From Neocallimastix lanati (nom. inval.) (lineage: Eukaryota; Neocallimastigomycota; Neocallimastigomycetes; Neocallimastigales; Neocallimastigaceae), in contig JACVTC010000294.1 in assembly GCA_016946835.1 (NCBI GenBank), positions 1 to 54,714 on the forward strand: 54,714 bases of DNA. The letters are read 5' to 3'. Positions 21,901 through 31,033 of this stretch are shown here, piece after piece (position 1 is the first letter of the stretch; every line of letters starts with the position of its first letter). The position numbers and the translations under genes are program-made. A model generated the notes under the pieces. The model was given only the letters and a program-made list of their open reading frames with translations. It made no database searches and had not been told where the DNA came from.

Positions 21901-22894
21901 ATATCAAAGACTTAAGAAAAACTTTTATTGGAATCATATGATTAAAGATATCAAAAGAATTGTTAGTAATTGTGAAAAATGCCAATTAAATCGTCCTCAA
22001 CCATATCCAGAACCAACCGAAAACCATCCAACTAAAGTGGAGGGTCCCTTTGTGCATTTAGGATTAGATATTATAGGACCGTTACCAAAAACAAGAAATA
22101 ATAATCAATATATTATAGTAACTGTTGATTACTTTACCAAATGGGTTGAAGCCGAACCCACTGAAAACATAACTTCCTCTGATATAATTAAATTTTTAAT
22201 AAACGTTTTTGCAAGACATGGTGTACCTCAAGTTATTACTACTGATAATGGAGTCCAATTCACTTCTGATATGACTAAAATCTTTCTTGATCTTTATGAT
22301 GTATATGTTAAATTTGTAGCTACTTACCACCCTGAATCAAATGGCCTTACTGAAAATCGAAATAAAGAAATTGGAAAATTACTCCGTTTATTAGGAAGGA
22401 AAAATCAAGATTGGGATGAAGTTTTACCTTCTGCTTTATGGGCACTTCGAACTACCAAAAATACAGCTACTGGACATTCTAGTTTTGAATTAGTATATGG
22501 AAGAGAAGACCAACAGCCTTATGATATAGCCATAAGAACAATTGAAAATGCAGGTAAATCATATGATGAAATCTTAATGGAAAAATTTGTTCGTCATTAT
22601 CAATGGACTAGAGAAGCATGCGAAAATGTGAAGAATGCTAACAAGTATTGGGCAACAAGACGAGAAGAACAAATAAGTATGAAAAAAGGAAAAGAATTAA
22701 AGGCTGGTGATCTTGTTCTTGTTAGAAACTTTAGCCGCACTAAGCTAGAACCATATTACAATGGACCATTTAAAATTTTAAAAATTCAATTCAACACGGC
22801 AACCCTAATCGATCAGAAGACTGGAAAGCAACTCGATAGGAATGTTCACTTTAAAAATTTAGTAAAGTTTAACTCCGCTTACAGAGAAGCTTGA
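18890..22894 (+). CDS. pol: H pol (protease-RT-RNase H-integrase), entered by -1 frameshift
   Basis: The frame is open from 18890; the first ATG is 19079. Residues counted from that ATG: basic linker (1-200); protease LLIDSCSN with Asp at 247 (D-S-C instead of D-S/T-G); reverse transcriptase with FIDD at 596-599; RNase H RTDAS (Asp 745); integrase zinc finger H931, H935, C965, C968; catalytic D997, D1056, E1092 (spacing 58 and 35 residues, a DD35E core); C-terminal domain with GPFKIL. It ends at TGA 22892-22894, just before the purine tract. No chromodomain. No internal stop, so probably active. Confidence 0.92.
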   Translation, partial: LLNGSRSTPNDKTIASLNNLQNNTFTKNTPIDNNSFNKESEESDFSDTTESEDNIIINAIKRKMNDNNSEKEENNSKKVHKSLKDNPRPFATPALRKKKENELHNKPNKVYKNQILPSILTQPNINKEKQKEKELRNITRVRESKEENNNYSSKGKKKVESEDILVIDNEIEDIEMNKDNQQNKTNTLEKLISTKTKETNNENTQLVKRNIKMMNNKEPYNIMDDLNNLKSSITIGQLLNACPKIRSQLTQGLKLEKSKIIGTVDNVIARTLLVNNYDHSYISKSNEVAEEDLAMVDASVDGVLGKLLIDSCSNLSIVTKQYFDKLPGEYETVGKSRGRIQLATQDEEYSEGIIVQLPVKINNYEFNADFRIIEKEDSFYDMLINFKTQIDHCLFIHPTLNSLCKLLSESEYEEIAKINNQYYDEESIICTIRKVKETNNEKEIIKELTPMEFIESDEFLSTLNKDYKEQIIKILKEMIDIVATSTEELTPSKLSPHKIRLKANAKPVKLRSYRLTKLKSDILKEELTKLIKKGLIEPSCSEWSSPVVLILKHNGKWRLCIDYRKVNDMTEKDSYSVPYIDEIFDSLGGSKIFTTLDLFSGFHQILMDEESVEVTTFTTKFGNYQFKVMPFGLTGAPSTFQREMNKILFPFIGEFVYVFIDDVLIYSKSIEEHLIHIKQVLEVFKENKLKINIEKCHFLQTEVDVLGHKLTTKGLSPMESKITAIKKWEAPSSIHELRSFLGAIGYYRDFIPKYAQITSPLCKLLKKNTKYEWNKEQQESFELLKEKLINAPILKFPSFDKPFIIRTDASYNGIGGVLLQKEEETGKEHPIHFISRSLKKTEKNYGITDLEGTALFYCMTKFKSYIEGNPLPTTIYTDHKPLVGLFKNKEPLNARQTRWCLTASMLGINIKYESGKKNVLADALSRMKSKEERKILLTKITNGNNEELLSKVIKEFINEKFTVIDGEDYFIDNGNYRKLITDENERFKLILEAHNIGHEGYYKTYQRLKKNFYWNHMIKDIKRIVSNCEKCQLNRPQPYPEPTENHPTKVEGPFVHLGLDIIGPLPKTRNNNQYIIVTVDYFTKWVEAEPTENITSSDIIKFLINVFARHGVPQVITTDNGVQFTSDMTKIFLDLYDVYVKFVATYHPESNGLTENRNKEIGKLLRLLGRKNQDWDEVLPSALWALRTTKNTATGHSSFELVYGREDQQPYDIAIRTIENAGKSYDEILMEKFVRHYQWTREACENVKNANKYWATRREEQISMKKGKELKAGDLVLVRNFSRTKLEPYYNGPFKILKIQFNTATLIDQKTGKQLDRNVHFKNLVKFNSAYREA

Positions 22895-22897
22895 GTC

Positions 22898-22912
22898 TTC
22901 GTCGGGGCATCT
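22898..22912 (+). other. H polypurine tract
   Basis: TCGTCGGGGCATCT directly precedes the 3' LTR; the G run matches A and B. Confidence 0.6.
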
Positions 22913-23408
22913 TGATAAGAATGTACTAAATAATGCATTCTTAATTAAATCTACGATTTATTTCTAATACATTATGTGTACATTATTATTTTTGTACTTT
23001 AATAAATTTTTAAATCCAAAGATCAAAAATTAAATCAAAAATTATATTAAACTTTATATTTTTATATTAAATCTTATATTAATAGTAATATTTTTATATA
23101 TTTAAAACTTATATTAGCAATATTAATAATAAATCTTATTTTTTTTATATTAATAATGAAAATTTATATTAATAATATTTTTATATATTGATAATTAAAA
23201 ATTTATATATTATATTTTAACTTTTTATTATAAAATTTTATATCGAAATGTTTTATTTTATATTGAAAAATATTTTATTTTATTAAAAACCTTTATATTA
23301 GAATAGTATTTTTATTTTTATTTGAATATTTTAACAGATTGTAATAAAAATTATAGCCAATTAAATAAATTCTTATTAGTAATATTTTAGATATTTTTAA
23401 ATAAATAA

Positions 23409-23462
<54 letters not shown>

Positions 23463-23673
23463 TTTTATTAATATTATAAATGTATTTTATTTATATTGTT
23501 ATAATTAAATTTTATATAATTAATTATAAAAATCAATTTAAATTTAATAGTTTTTAAAATAAAAAAATAAAATCAAATAAAATCAAATAAATTTATAAAT
23601 AAAAATAATAAATAAATAAATAAAATTTGTGTTTGTTTACTTTATTTTTATTTAATTCTCTAAAACCTTAACA
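22913..23673 (+). repeat. H 3' LTR
   Basis: 761 bp, same sequence as the 5' LTR apart from the length of the A run at about 23412-23460. Confidence 0.92.
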
Positions 23674-23679
23674 ACTGTG

Positions 23680-24056
23680 TGTAAGAAACTTAGATAAATT
23701 TATTATTTTATTATAAAATTTATCTATCTTTCTTATTTAATACATTAATTTAATACATTAAATTATTGTATTTAGTTTAACCAATAATATTTAATTATTA
23801 ATTTATATATATTTGATTCTCTTGAGTTCTCTTCGAGAAATCAAGAGTTATTATTTTAGAATTTTTATAATAAATAATAATTCAAATAAAATAATTAATT
23901 AATAAAACAAAACCCTTTTAATAAAACATTTTTTATAAATATTTGTGTCTTTTATTCCTTTTGTGTTATTGTTTATTATAAACTTTCTATAATAAACTCT
24001 ATCTTATATTTAATTAAGAAATTATTTATAATTAATTTTATAAGTACTTTCTTACA
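23680..24056 (+). repeat. I 5' LTR
   Basis: TGTAAGAAAC...TTCTTACA. TATATATA at about 23804, palindrome CTCTTGA/TCAAGAG, inferred RNA start AAGAGTTATTATT at 23843-23855. One base differs from the 3' LTR near the end (TACTTTC versus TAATTTC). Confidence 0.9.
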
Positions 24057-24068
24057 ATAATAACTCTT
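24056..24068 (+). other. I self-priming primer-binding site
   Basis: AATAATAACTCTT is the exact 13-nt complement of LTR 23843-23855, identical to the G site. Confidence 0.75.
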
Positions 24069-24418
24069 CTTTTTAGGAAGAAAATATTTTATAAATAATT
24101 TAATATGAATATAACAAAAAAAATAATTATAATTATAATGGAATAATTAAATTAAATAAATTCATTTTATATTATTTACGAAATTTTTTCTTTCTCTCAA
24201 TTTAAATTTATAAATTTTTTTTTTTGTTTATTTTTTATTTTTCTTTTCATTGTTTATGTTTGTTTATGTCATATATATATTATTTATTTTGTTTAATTTA
24301 TTATTACATTGACTAACAATTCTTTATTATTATATATATTAAACATTATAACTTTATAATAATATGACAACACTTATTCTGTTTACTCTGCCTATTTACT
24401 TTTTGTAATGAAACCTAT

Positions 24419-24488
24419 TAGTCTAGTGGTTAATAGTTGGAGCTCAGTACAAGATGTCACTGGTTCGACTCCATCTATTACACTTTTT
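24419..24488 (+). other. tRNA-like Pol III cassette in T 5' LTR
   Basis: A-box-like TAGTCTAGTGGTTA from 24419, B box TGGTTCGACTCC with position 54 at 24464 (45 nt later), TTTTT at 24484-24488. The A and B boxes are the closest to consensus in the window. It starts only 15 nt into the LTR, so the predicted integration position falls on the TSD just outside T. Confidence 0.72.
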
Positions 24489-24776
24489 GTTTATTGAAAA
24501 TATTATTTTGTTAAATTTTATTATAAATTATTTTACCAATCAAATTATTAGGTTTGATTTTATTTTGATATAAAAACATGTAGTTTAAAATTAGTTTAAT
24601 AATTTCGAGGTTTCATTAACATTAAACATTAAATAAATAAATAAATAAATAAATATCTTGATAAAATAAATGATTTGTTAAATAATATTTTAATATTTAA
24701 AGTGTTTTTCAATATTTTACATTTATTTGTTTATTTAAGTTAATACACCAACCTGGTGATTAACCTAAATCGTTAC

Positions 24777-24787
24777 AATGAAACCTC
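24777..24787 (+). other. T self-priming primer-binding site
   Basis: AATGAAACCTC is the exact 11-nt complement of GAGGTTTCATT at LTR 24607-24617. A TATAAAAA at 24569 places the inferred RNA start 38 nt downstream, on that same segment. Confidence 0.72.
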
Positions 24788-25194
24788 CCTAAAGCAACTA
24801 AGTCACCACCTTGGTGTATTTTGGCTCGTTTTAGTAAACTTTAACTAACTCTATTTATATAATTTCTTTATATAATATATATTCATATATTTAGATATAA
24901 CTCTGAAAAACACTTTCTTTGGTCAGTGCTTCTGTAATCCTTATCCGACGTTCTATGTTTTCTGTTACACCTGATTCTCAGTTCTAGAATGTTCGTTCCA
25001 TCAAGAAACTAACCCATCCATCAAGGAAAAATCACTTTCTACCAGTTGGAACCCTTTAGCTCATATTTTCTCAACGTTTTATGGAAATTTTTGATCTTCT
25101 CGGAAACAAGCCCTTCTCCGCGCATCTTTGCTTCTACCACTATTTCTGCCACTGACTTCTGACTTATGGCTAAATCAACCACGAATCCACTAGT

Positions 25195-25322
25195 TGTAAT
25201 TTCTCCCAGTCTCTGCTGCTGGTTACCTCTAAACTCGCTGTAATTTCTCCCAGATATACTTCCTGGTTAGCACTTTTATTCTGTGTAATTTCTCCCAGTT
25301 TTCATTGCTGGTTACTTAGTTA
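25195..25322 (+). repeat. T interior: three ~45-bp direct repeats
   Basis: Each repeat begins GTAATTTCTCCCAG and ends with CTGGTTA, so each can pair CCAG with CTGG. They resemble in style the tandem hairpins of A and H and may be the packaging signal of a coding-free element. Confidence 0.55.
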
Positions 25323-25365
25323 TTAACCTTAGAACGTCTGGAATCCGTTCCTTGGAGGAGAGCGT

Positions 25366-25739
25366 TGTAATGAAACCTATTAGTCTAGTGGTTAATAGTT
25401 GGAGCTCAGTACAAGATGTCACTGGTTCGACTCCATCTATTACACTTTTTGTTTATTGAAAATATTATTTTGTTAAATTTTATTATAAATTATTTTACCA
25501 ATCAAATTATTAGTTTTGATTTTATTTTGATATAAAAACATGTAGTTTAAAATTAGTTTAATAATTTCGAGGTTTCATTAACATTAAACATTAAATAAAT
25601 AAATAAATAAATAAATATCTTGATAAAATAAATGATTTGTTAAATAATATTTTAATATTTAAAGTGTTTTTCAATATTTTACATTTATTTGTTTATTTAA
25701 GTTAATACACCAACCTGGTGATTAACCTAAATCGTTACA
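25366..25739 (+). repeat. T 3' LTR with second tRNA-like cassette (25381-25450)
   Basis: Same sequence as 24404-24777, shifted by 962. Position 8 is at 25381, position 54 at 25426 and the T run at 25446-25450. Preceded by GGAGGAGAGCGT, the probable purine tract. Confidence 0.85.
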
Positions 25740-25918
25740 CTTTTAAAAATAAGTCTTTATAAATTTCATAAAAATTAACAATATTACATACTAACTATTT
25801 TACTTTATTTTATTTTATATATCATGTTTATCTATTATAATATTATATTTATATTATATTTTAATATTATATAATTGTTTTTATATATAACATTATATAC
25901 ATTATATATATATATTTC

Positions 25919-25949
<31 letters not shown>

Positions 25950-26117
25950 TAAAATAAAATAAGCAACAAACAAAGCAACAAAGCAGGAAACAAAACAAAA
26001 CTAACAAATAAACAAACAAAAAACAAAAAATAAATAAAATAAATTAATAATTTAAAAGATAAGTTGTTCAGTTTTCTTTTCTTTAAAAATAAATAAAAAT
26101 AAAAAATAAATAATTTA

Positions 26118-26162
<45 letters not shown>

Positions 26163-26475
26163 AATAAATAAATAAAATTATAATTATGGTAAATAAAGTA
26201 ATAATAATAATAAATAATAATAATAAAAAAAAAAGTTTTTAATATTGATCATACGAACGAAAATAAAATTTTAAAAATTATAAGATATATTTAAATATAT
26301 AATTACAATGTTCTATGATCACATATAGATATTAACACGAGGGCTGAAGTGATATAAAAATTGAAATTCACTTCTATGTAATTGAAATAATATATTATTA
26401 TTAATAATATAATTGTTAATTACTAATTGCCCTTTGTTAAAACAGATATCGGCAAAAGCTATATCTCGTTATATC

Positions 26476-26515
<40 letters not shown>

Positions 26516-27106
26516 ATATATATATGTAATATAAAAATTATAAAATATTATTATTATTTATTTAATACATATTTCAAAATATACATATAAAATTTAATAT
26601 AAAAAATTATAAAATATTATTATTTATTTATTTAATAAATAATTCATATGTATAATTTAAATTATTACTTATTTATTTATCTAATGAATAATATAACATA
26701 TATATAATATAAATAATAAAATGTTATTATTTATTTAATAAATATGAAAAATATATAATATATAATATATAATTTAAAATTATTATTATTTTCATTCATT
26801 TAATGAATAATATACAATATATATATATTGTAAAATTAATTATTATTATTATTATTTATTTATTTATTAATACAAAATATATATAATATATAATATAAAT
26901 TTATAAATTATTGTTCATTTAATTATTTATCTAAAATAAAATTTTAATTCAAAATTTAAATTTCAATTTTAAATTGAAATTGCAATTAAATATTTATTTT
27001 AATTTTATTTAAATTTTATTTTATTTCTACTTAATATTTCTTAATTTATTACTTCTTAAATTGTTCTTCTTTCATTGAACAATTCAAATGAAAAGGAGCA
27101 ATGTAA

Positions 27107-27525
27107 GAAATACAAATAAATTTATTAATAATTTATTTACATTTCTTAGTTATTATAATTTATTTAATTTAATATTTATTTATTCATTTAATAATATAGT
27201 CATTTTATTTAATTTTATATTTATTTATACATTTAATAATTATAGTTATTTTATTTAATTTTATAATTATTTATTCACTTATATTTATATATTAGTTTAG
27301 AAAACAATATTAAGGTTTTTCCCAAGTTAATTGGTTTTACTTAATATTGATTCATCTAGAGTTTTTCCGCTAATCTTTTCTCTAGATGTAAAAAAGTTAA
27401 GGTTAGCAAAACTTTTAATAAATTATTTAATTTTATTTTTTTTGGTTAATTATAATTTTTATTTTAAACTTACTACTTCCTATATAATAATGAATTTATA
27501 CAAATTCATTAAGTAAAGGGAGCAA
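27107..27525 (+). repeat. Degenerate G-type LTR inside I, next to its 3' LTR
   Basis: It begins AAAGGAGCAATGTAAGAAA, the same purine tract plus LTR start used by G and I, then follows the G LTR loosely (CTTAGTTATTATAA, CTAATCTTTTCTCTAGAT, TTAAGGTTAGCAAAAC). It ends at GGGAGCAA before the true I 3' LTR. I may be a hybrid formed by template switching between family members. Confidence 0.5.
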
Positions 27526-27902
27526 TGTAAGAAACTTAGATAAATTTATTATTTTATTATAAAATTTATCTATCTTTCTTATTTAATACATTAATTTAAT
27601 ACATTAAATTATTGTATTTAGTTTAACCAATAATATTTAATTATTAATTTATATATATTTGATTCTCTTGAGTTCTCTTCGAGAAATCAAGAGTTATTAT
27701 TTTAGAATTTTTATAATAAATAATAATTCAAATAAAATAATTAATTAATAAAACAAAACCCTTTTAATAAAACATTTTTTATAAATATTTGTGTCTTTTA
27801 TTCCTTTTGTGTTATTGTTTATTATAAACTTTCTATAATAAACTCTATCTTATATTTAATTAAGAAATTATTTATAATTAATTTTATAAGTAATTTCTTA
27901 CA
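27526..27902 (+). repeat. I 3' LTR
   Basis: 377 bp, matching 23680-24056 with one difference seen near the end. Followed by CTG and the F LTR. Confidence 0.9.
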
Positions 27903-27905
27903 CTG

Positions 27906-28660
27906 TGATACAAGATGAAAAGAAAAATAATGATACTTTAAAATTATTATTAAATTATATTAATTATATAAAGTTTGTAAAATATATATTATTATAAAAT
28001 TAATTATATAAAAATGATGAATTATATTAATTATAAATCATATAAAATAATATTATTATAGTATAAAATTTAATTATTATAATATAAACTTTTATATTAA
28101 TGTTTATATAAAATATAATAATTATGATTTAATATAGAGATAATAATTATAAAAAAAAATATATAAAAATATTATTAAAAAAAAAAAAAAAAAAAAACTT
28201 GTTATAAATTATTGATATATGTTAATTAGTAATAGTTGATTTAATGTTAATAAATTATTGATATATGTTAATTAGTAATAGTTGATTTAATGTTAATAAA
28301 TTATTGATATATGTTAATTAGTAATAGTTGATTTAATATAAGAAAAATGTTTTAATTAGTTAAGATAGTAGTTTAGTTATTAGTTGTTTAAGTAATTAAT
28401 TGTAGAATATTATAATTAAATTATAATTATTAATAGTTAATTAATATGATAAAAATAAAAATAAAATAAAATAAAATAAAATAAAATAAAAATAAAATAA
28501 AATAAAAATAAAATATTACAAAACAAATATCCTAAAATAAAAATTTTAAATAATTAAATAAAATAATTAATATTATTATTAGAATATATAATTTAATACA
28601 ATTCCCCAGTGTAGCGCCCAAAACTATTGTAAATACGAATATTTAAAATATATCGTATCA
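27906..28660 (+). repeat. F 5' LTR with three 46-bp repeats
   Basis: TGATACAAG...CGTATCA. From 28208 to about 28341 a 46-bp unit (ATTGATATATGTTAATTAG...) occurs three times in tandem, also in the right LTR (about 37554-37687). An AAAAT-type microsatellite lies at 28453-28513. Confidence 0.9.
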
Positions 28661-28666
28661 TATTTT

Positions 28667-28683
28667 TGGTGGAGAATCCGGGC
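28667..28683 (+). other. F primer-binding site (tRNA type, differs from A/B/H)
   Basis: TGGTGGAGAATCCGGGC. The primer tRNA would end GCCCGGATTCTCCACCA. The first nine bases equal those of A, B and H and the rest differs, which suggests a different isoacceptor. Confidence 0.7.
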
Positions 28684-28890
28684 GCTGCACTATTAAATTA
28701 TATGAAAATAATAATAATATTATAAAAAAAAAAAAAAAAATTTATTTTTTTTTATTAAAATATATATATATATAATAGTAAAAATAAATAAATAATATTA
28801 GAGATAAGTTGAACTAAATAAGAAAATAAATTACGTATTAAATATAAGTTTTGTTTCATTTTTTTTTCCTTTTTTAGTAGTTAGTTAATA
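28684..28890 (+). other. F leader (short)
   Basis: About 200 bp of A+T-rich sequence with A and T runs. The words CGGGCGCTGCAC after the primer site can pair with GTGTAGCGCCCA in the LTR (28610-28621). None of the structured domains of A, B and H is visible. Confidence 0.5.
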
Positions 28891-30462
28891 ATGGTTGACG
28901 CTTCCAAAGTAAAACGTGATCTACCATATCTATGTGACTATGGTAAAGACATAGACACATGGATGGAAGATTTTAAGGGTGTCATGGAAATGCATGACAT
29001 CCAAGATTCATCTAGAATTTTTGTATGGCTAAAAATAGCCGTTGAGGCTGACTTGAGGAACGTTTTGAAATCATTAGTAACCACTCGGAATAATATCACA
29101 AGGTATCCAAACTATAAAGAAGTGCAATCAGCTATTGAAAAGTATATGGATATAAAACCAGCTGATAAATGCTCAGTTTTAAAAAATCTGAAAATAAAAC
29201 CAAATGAAAATATAAAGAATTTTAACTACCGTTATTTAACCTTGTATCATCGATTAGATAGAGATTATCAGAAGATTATATCAGTCGATGATTATTTAAA
29301 TTCAATAAAATCAAGAATATATGTTCATTCTCAAATTCTCTTAGCCGAATGTGATACCTTGTCGGATGCTTTTGAAGTGGCTGTAAGAGCCGAGAAAGCC
29401 GAAAAAAGGACCATAGGAAATAATGAATTTCTCAACACTTCTATGGTCTTCCAAAATAATTCTAATTGTCAAAATTCTTTATTAGAACATCCATTATATA
29501 GAGGATTGACCGAAGGAAATAGGGATTTAGATAATTCTATACAAAATGCGTATTATGTGGACAATGCTGATCTGTTTTCTACTGGTCGATATCGTCAAGA
29601 AAGATTTAATTCAAGGTATAATAATAACAACAATAATAATAATCAATTTAGAAATTTTACTTGCTACCTCTGTGGCGAACCAGATCACAAAGCAAGAGAA
29701 TGTAACAAAAGAAATTTAAGAAATAAAAATAAATCTCTTAATTATAATCAGGATCAGAATCAATTAATGACCTTCGGAAAATTTAATTCTGGATTTTATA
29801 ATGAAAATAATTATAATAATAATGGAAATAGAATGTTTAATAACGGAAATAATGGAAATAATTATAATATTAATAATAATAATAATAATAATAATAATTA
29901 TAATACTCTATATGGTAATAATAATTATAACAGTAATTATAATAACAATAATAATAATTATAATAATTTCTATAACAGTAATATTAATAGTAGCAATAAT
30001 AGTAATTATAATAATTTCAATAACAGTAACAATAATAATAATAATAATAATTTTGGTAACTATAATAATAATTCCAATAATAATAATATTAACAATGGTA
30101 ATTATAATTTTAGGAACAACAACAATAGAGGAAAAAATAATTATAATAACAATAATAATTATAATAATAACAATTATAGCAATAATAATTATATTAATAG
30201 CAATTATAACAATAATAATTATAATAACAATAATATGTATAATAACAATAATAATTATAATAGAAATAATAATTATAATAGTAATAGTAATTATGGAAAT
30301 AATAATTATAATACTAATAATACTAATTATGACAACTATAACAATGATAACTACAACAATGCAAGAAATATGGAGGAAATAAAAAATAAAAGTAATCCTA
30401 GGTACTTTGATAATCAAAATCCTCATCAGCAAAATATTAGAAGCGATAGCAATTTAAAATAG
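28891..30462 (+). CDS. gag: F gag (523 aa) with Asn-rich tail
   Basis: Starts at ATG 28891 (MVDASKVKRDLPYLCDYG). Residues 1-175 contain a capsid-like region (DIDTWMEDFKGVM ... NIKNFNYRYLTLYHRLDRD) comparable to KDFNVRYRTLYTKLDKK in H gag. A CCHC knuckle CYLCGEPDHKAREC is near residue 257. From about residue 300 to 500 the protein is mostly Asn with Tyr, coded by AAT/AAC repeats. The stop TAG 30460-30462 follows a slippery TTTAAAA. The poly-Asn tail is roughly 200 residues longer than anything in related gags. Confidence 0.88.
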   Translation: MVDASKVKRDLPYLCDYGKDIDTWMEDFKGVMEMHDIQDSSRIFVWLKIAVEADLRNVLKSLVTTRNNITRYPNYKEVQSAIEKYMDIKPADKCSVLKNLKIKPNENIKNFNYRYLTLYHRLDRDYQKIISVDDYLNSIKSRIYVHSQILLAECDTLSDAFEVAVRAEKAEKRTIGNNEFLNTSMVFQNNSNCQNSLLEHPLYRGLTEGNRDLDNSIQNAYYVDNADLFSTGRYRQERFNSRYNNNNNNNNQFRNFTCYLCGEPDHKARECNKRNLRNKNKSLNYNQDQNQLMTFGKFNSGFYNENNYNNNGNRMFNNGNNGNNYNINNNNNNNNNYNTLYGNNNYNSNYNNNNNNYNNFYNSNINSSNNSNYNNFNNSNNNNNNNNFGNYNNNSNNNNINNGNYNFRNNNNRGKNNYNNNNNYNNNNYSNNNYINSNYNNNNYNNNNMYNNNNNYNRNNNYNSNSNYGNNNYNTNNTNYDNYNNDNYNNARNMEEIKNKSNPRYFDNQNPHQQNIRSDSNLK

Positions 30463-30485
30463 ATTATGGGAGAAGGCCAACTTCC
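30453..30485 (+). promoter_or_regulatory. F -1 ribosomal frameshift signal
   Basis: Slippery TTTAAAA (30453-30459) in phase T TTA AAA, stop TAG at 30460, then GGGAG (30468-30472), loop AAGGCCAA, CTTCC (30481-30485), a 5-bp stem with one G-U pair. The -1 frame is open from here through 36998. Same design as H, A and B with a diverged sequence. Confidence 0.72.
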
Positions 30486-30995
30486 AGTAAACAAACCACC
30501 CTTTTATGTATAAATAACGACAATTATTGTAATGATAACTTCAATAATCATTATAATAATAATAATAATATTAATGAACCTAATAATTATAATGAAAATA
30601 ATATATATTTTAAGAATATTAAAAATAAAAATAATAATTTACTAATTAATAATAATGAAAGAAATGAAAATTATGGAAATAATGAAGAAATGGATATCAA
30701 GAATAAAGACAACAACTATAAAAACAATGAGAATATTTATTTAGTTAATAGAAAAGATAATTTTAATACCAATTCCAATGATAATGATAATAATAATTAT
30801 AATTATAATATTTATGATAATTATAATAGTAATAATAATTATTGCAATAAACCAAATTGTAACAATAACAATAATACTAATAATAACAATAACTTTAATA
30901 ATAACAATAACCATAAAAATAACAAAAATACTAATTACACATATAATAATAATTACATTAATAATCGTTACAATAATGATAATAATAGTAATAGT

Positions 30996-31033
<38 letters not shown>

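Larger units (their letters stand above)
15839..23673 (+). mobile_element. H: Ty3/gypsy element with gag/pol frameshift (7.8 kb), apparently intact
   Basis: LTRs 15839-16598 and 22913-23673 (760 and 761 bp) appear identical except for a poly-A length change. TSD ACTG at 15835-15838 (its A is also the last base of G) and 23674-23677. Gag and pol are both open. It is the best-preserved member of the group that includes A, B and F. Confidence 0.92.
24404..25739 (+). mobile_element. T: 1.3-kb TRIM-type element (non-autonomous, E1-related)
   Basis: LTRs of 374 bp (24404-24777, 25366-25739) differ by one base that I saw (AGGTTT versus AGTTTT near 24551). TSD CTTTT (24399-24403, 25740-25744). The interior is 588 bp and non-coding. 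It has a self-priming primer site and a purine tract. The words ACGTCTGGAATCCGT before its 3' LTR also occur before that of E1, and both LTRs carry tRNA-like cassettes, so E1-type elements are the likely helpers. Confidence 0.88.
24069..27525 (+). other. I interior, non-coding
   Basis: Apart from T (24404-25739) I find only A+T-rich sequence: A runs (25922-25950, 26481-26510), AAT and AAAT microsatellites (26119-26176), a GAAGTGA/TCACTTC hairpin near 26345 and a degenerate G-type LTR (27107-27525). The single open frame near 27331 is short and A+T-rich, and I do not accept it as a gene. Confidence 0.6.
23680..27902 (+). mobile_element. I: non-autonomous LTR element (host of T), relative of G
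   Basis: LTRs of 377 bp (23680-24056, 27526-27902), TSD CTGTG (23675-23679, 27903-27907). No coding capacity in the interior. It shares with G the LTR start TGTAAGAA, the promoter palindrome, the self-priming primer site and a GAGCAA tract before the 3' LTR. Likely moved by G-family proteins. Own length without T is about 2.9 kb. Confidence 0.85.

Noticed and set aside
24404-24490. A genuine tRNA gene
   Set aside because: A and B boxes are good, but the acceptor and T stems do not pair and the sequence is part of an LTR present at both ends of T.
27331-27516. Small 61-residue open frame
   Set aside because: A+T-rich, no motif, and lies within a degenerate LTR of element I.
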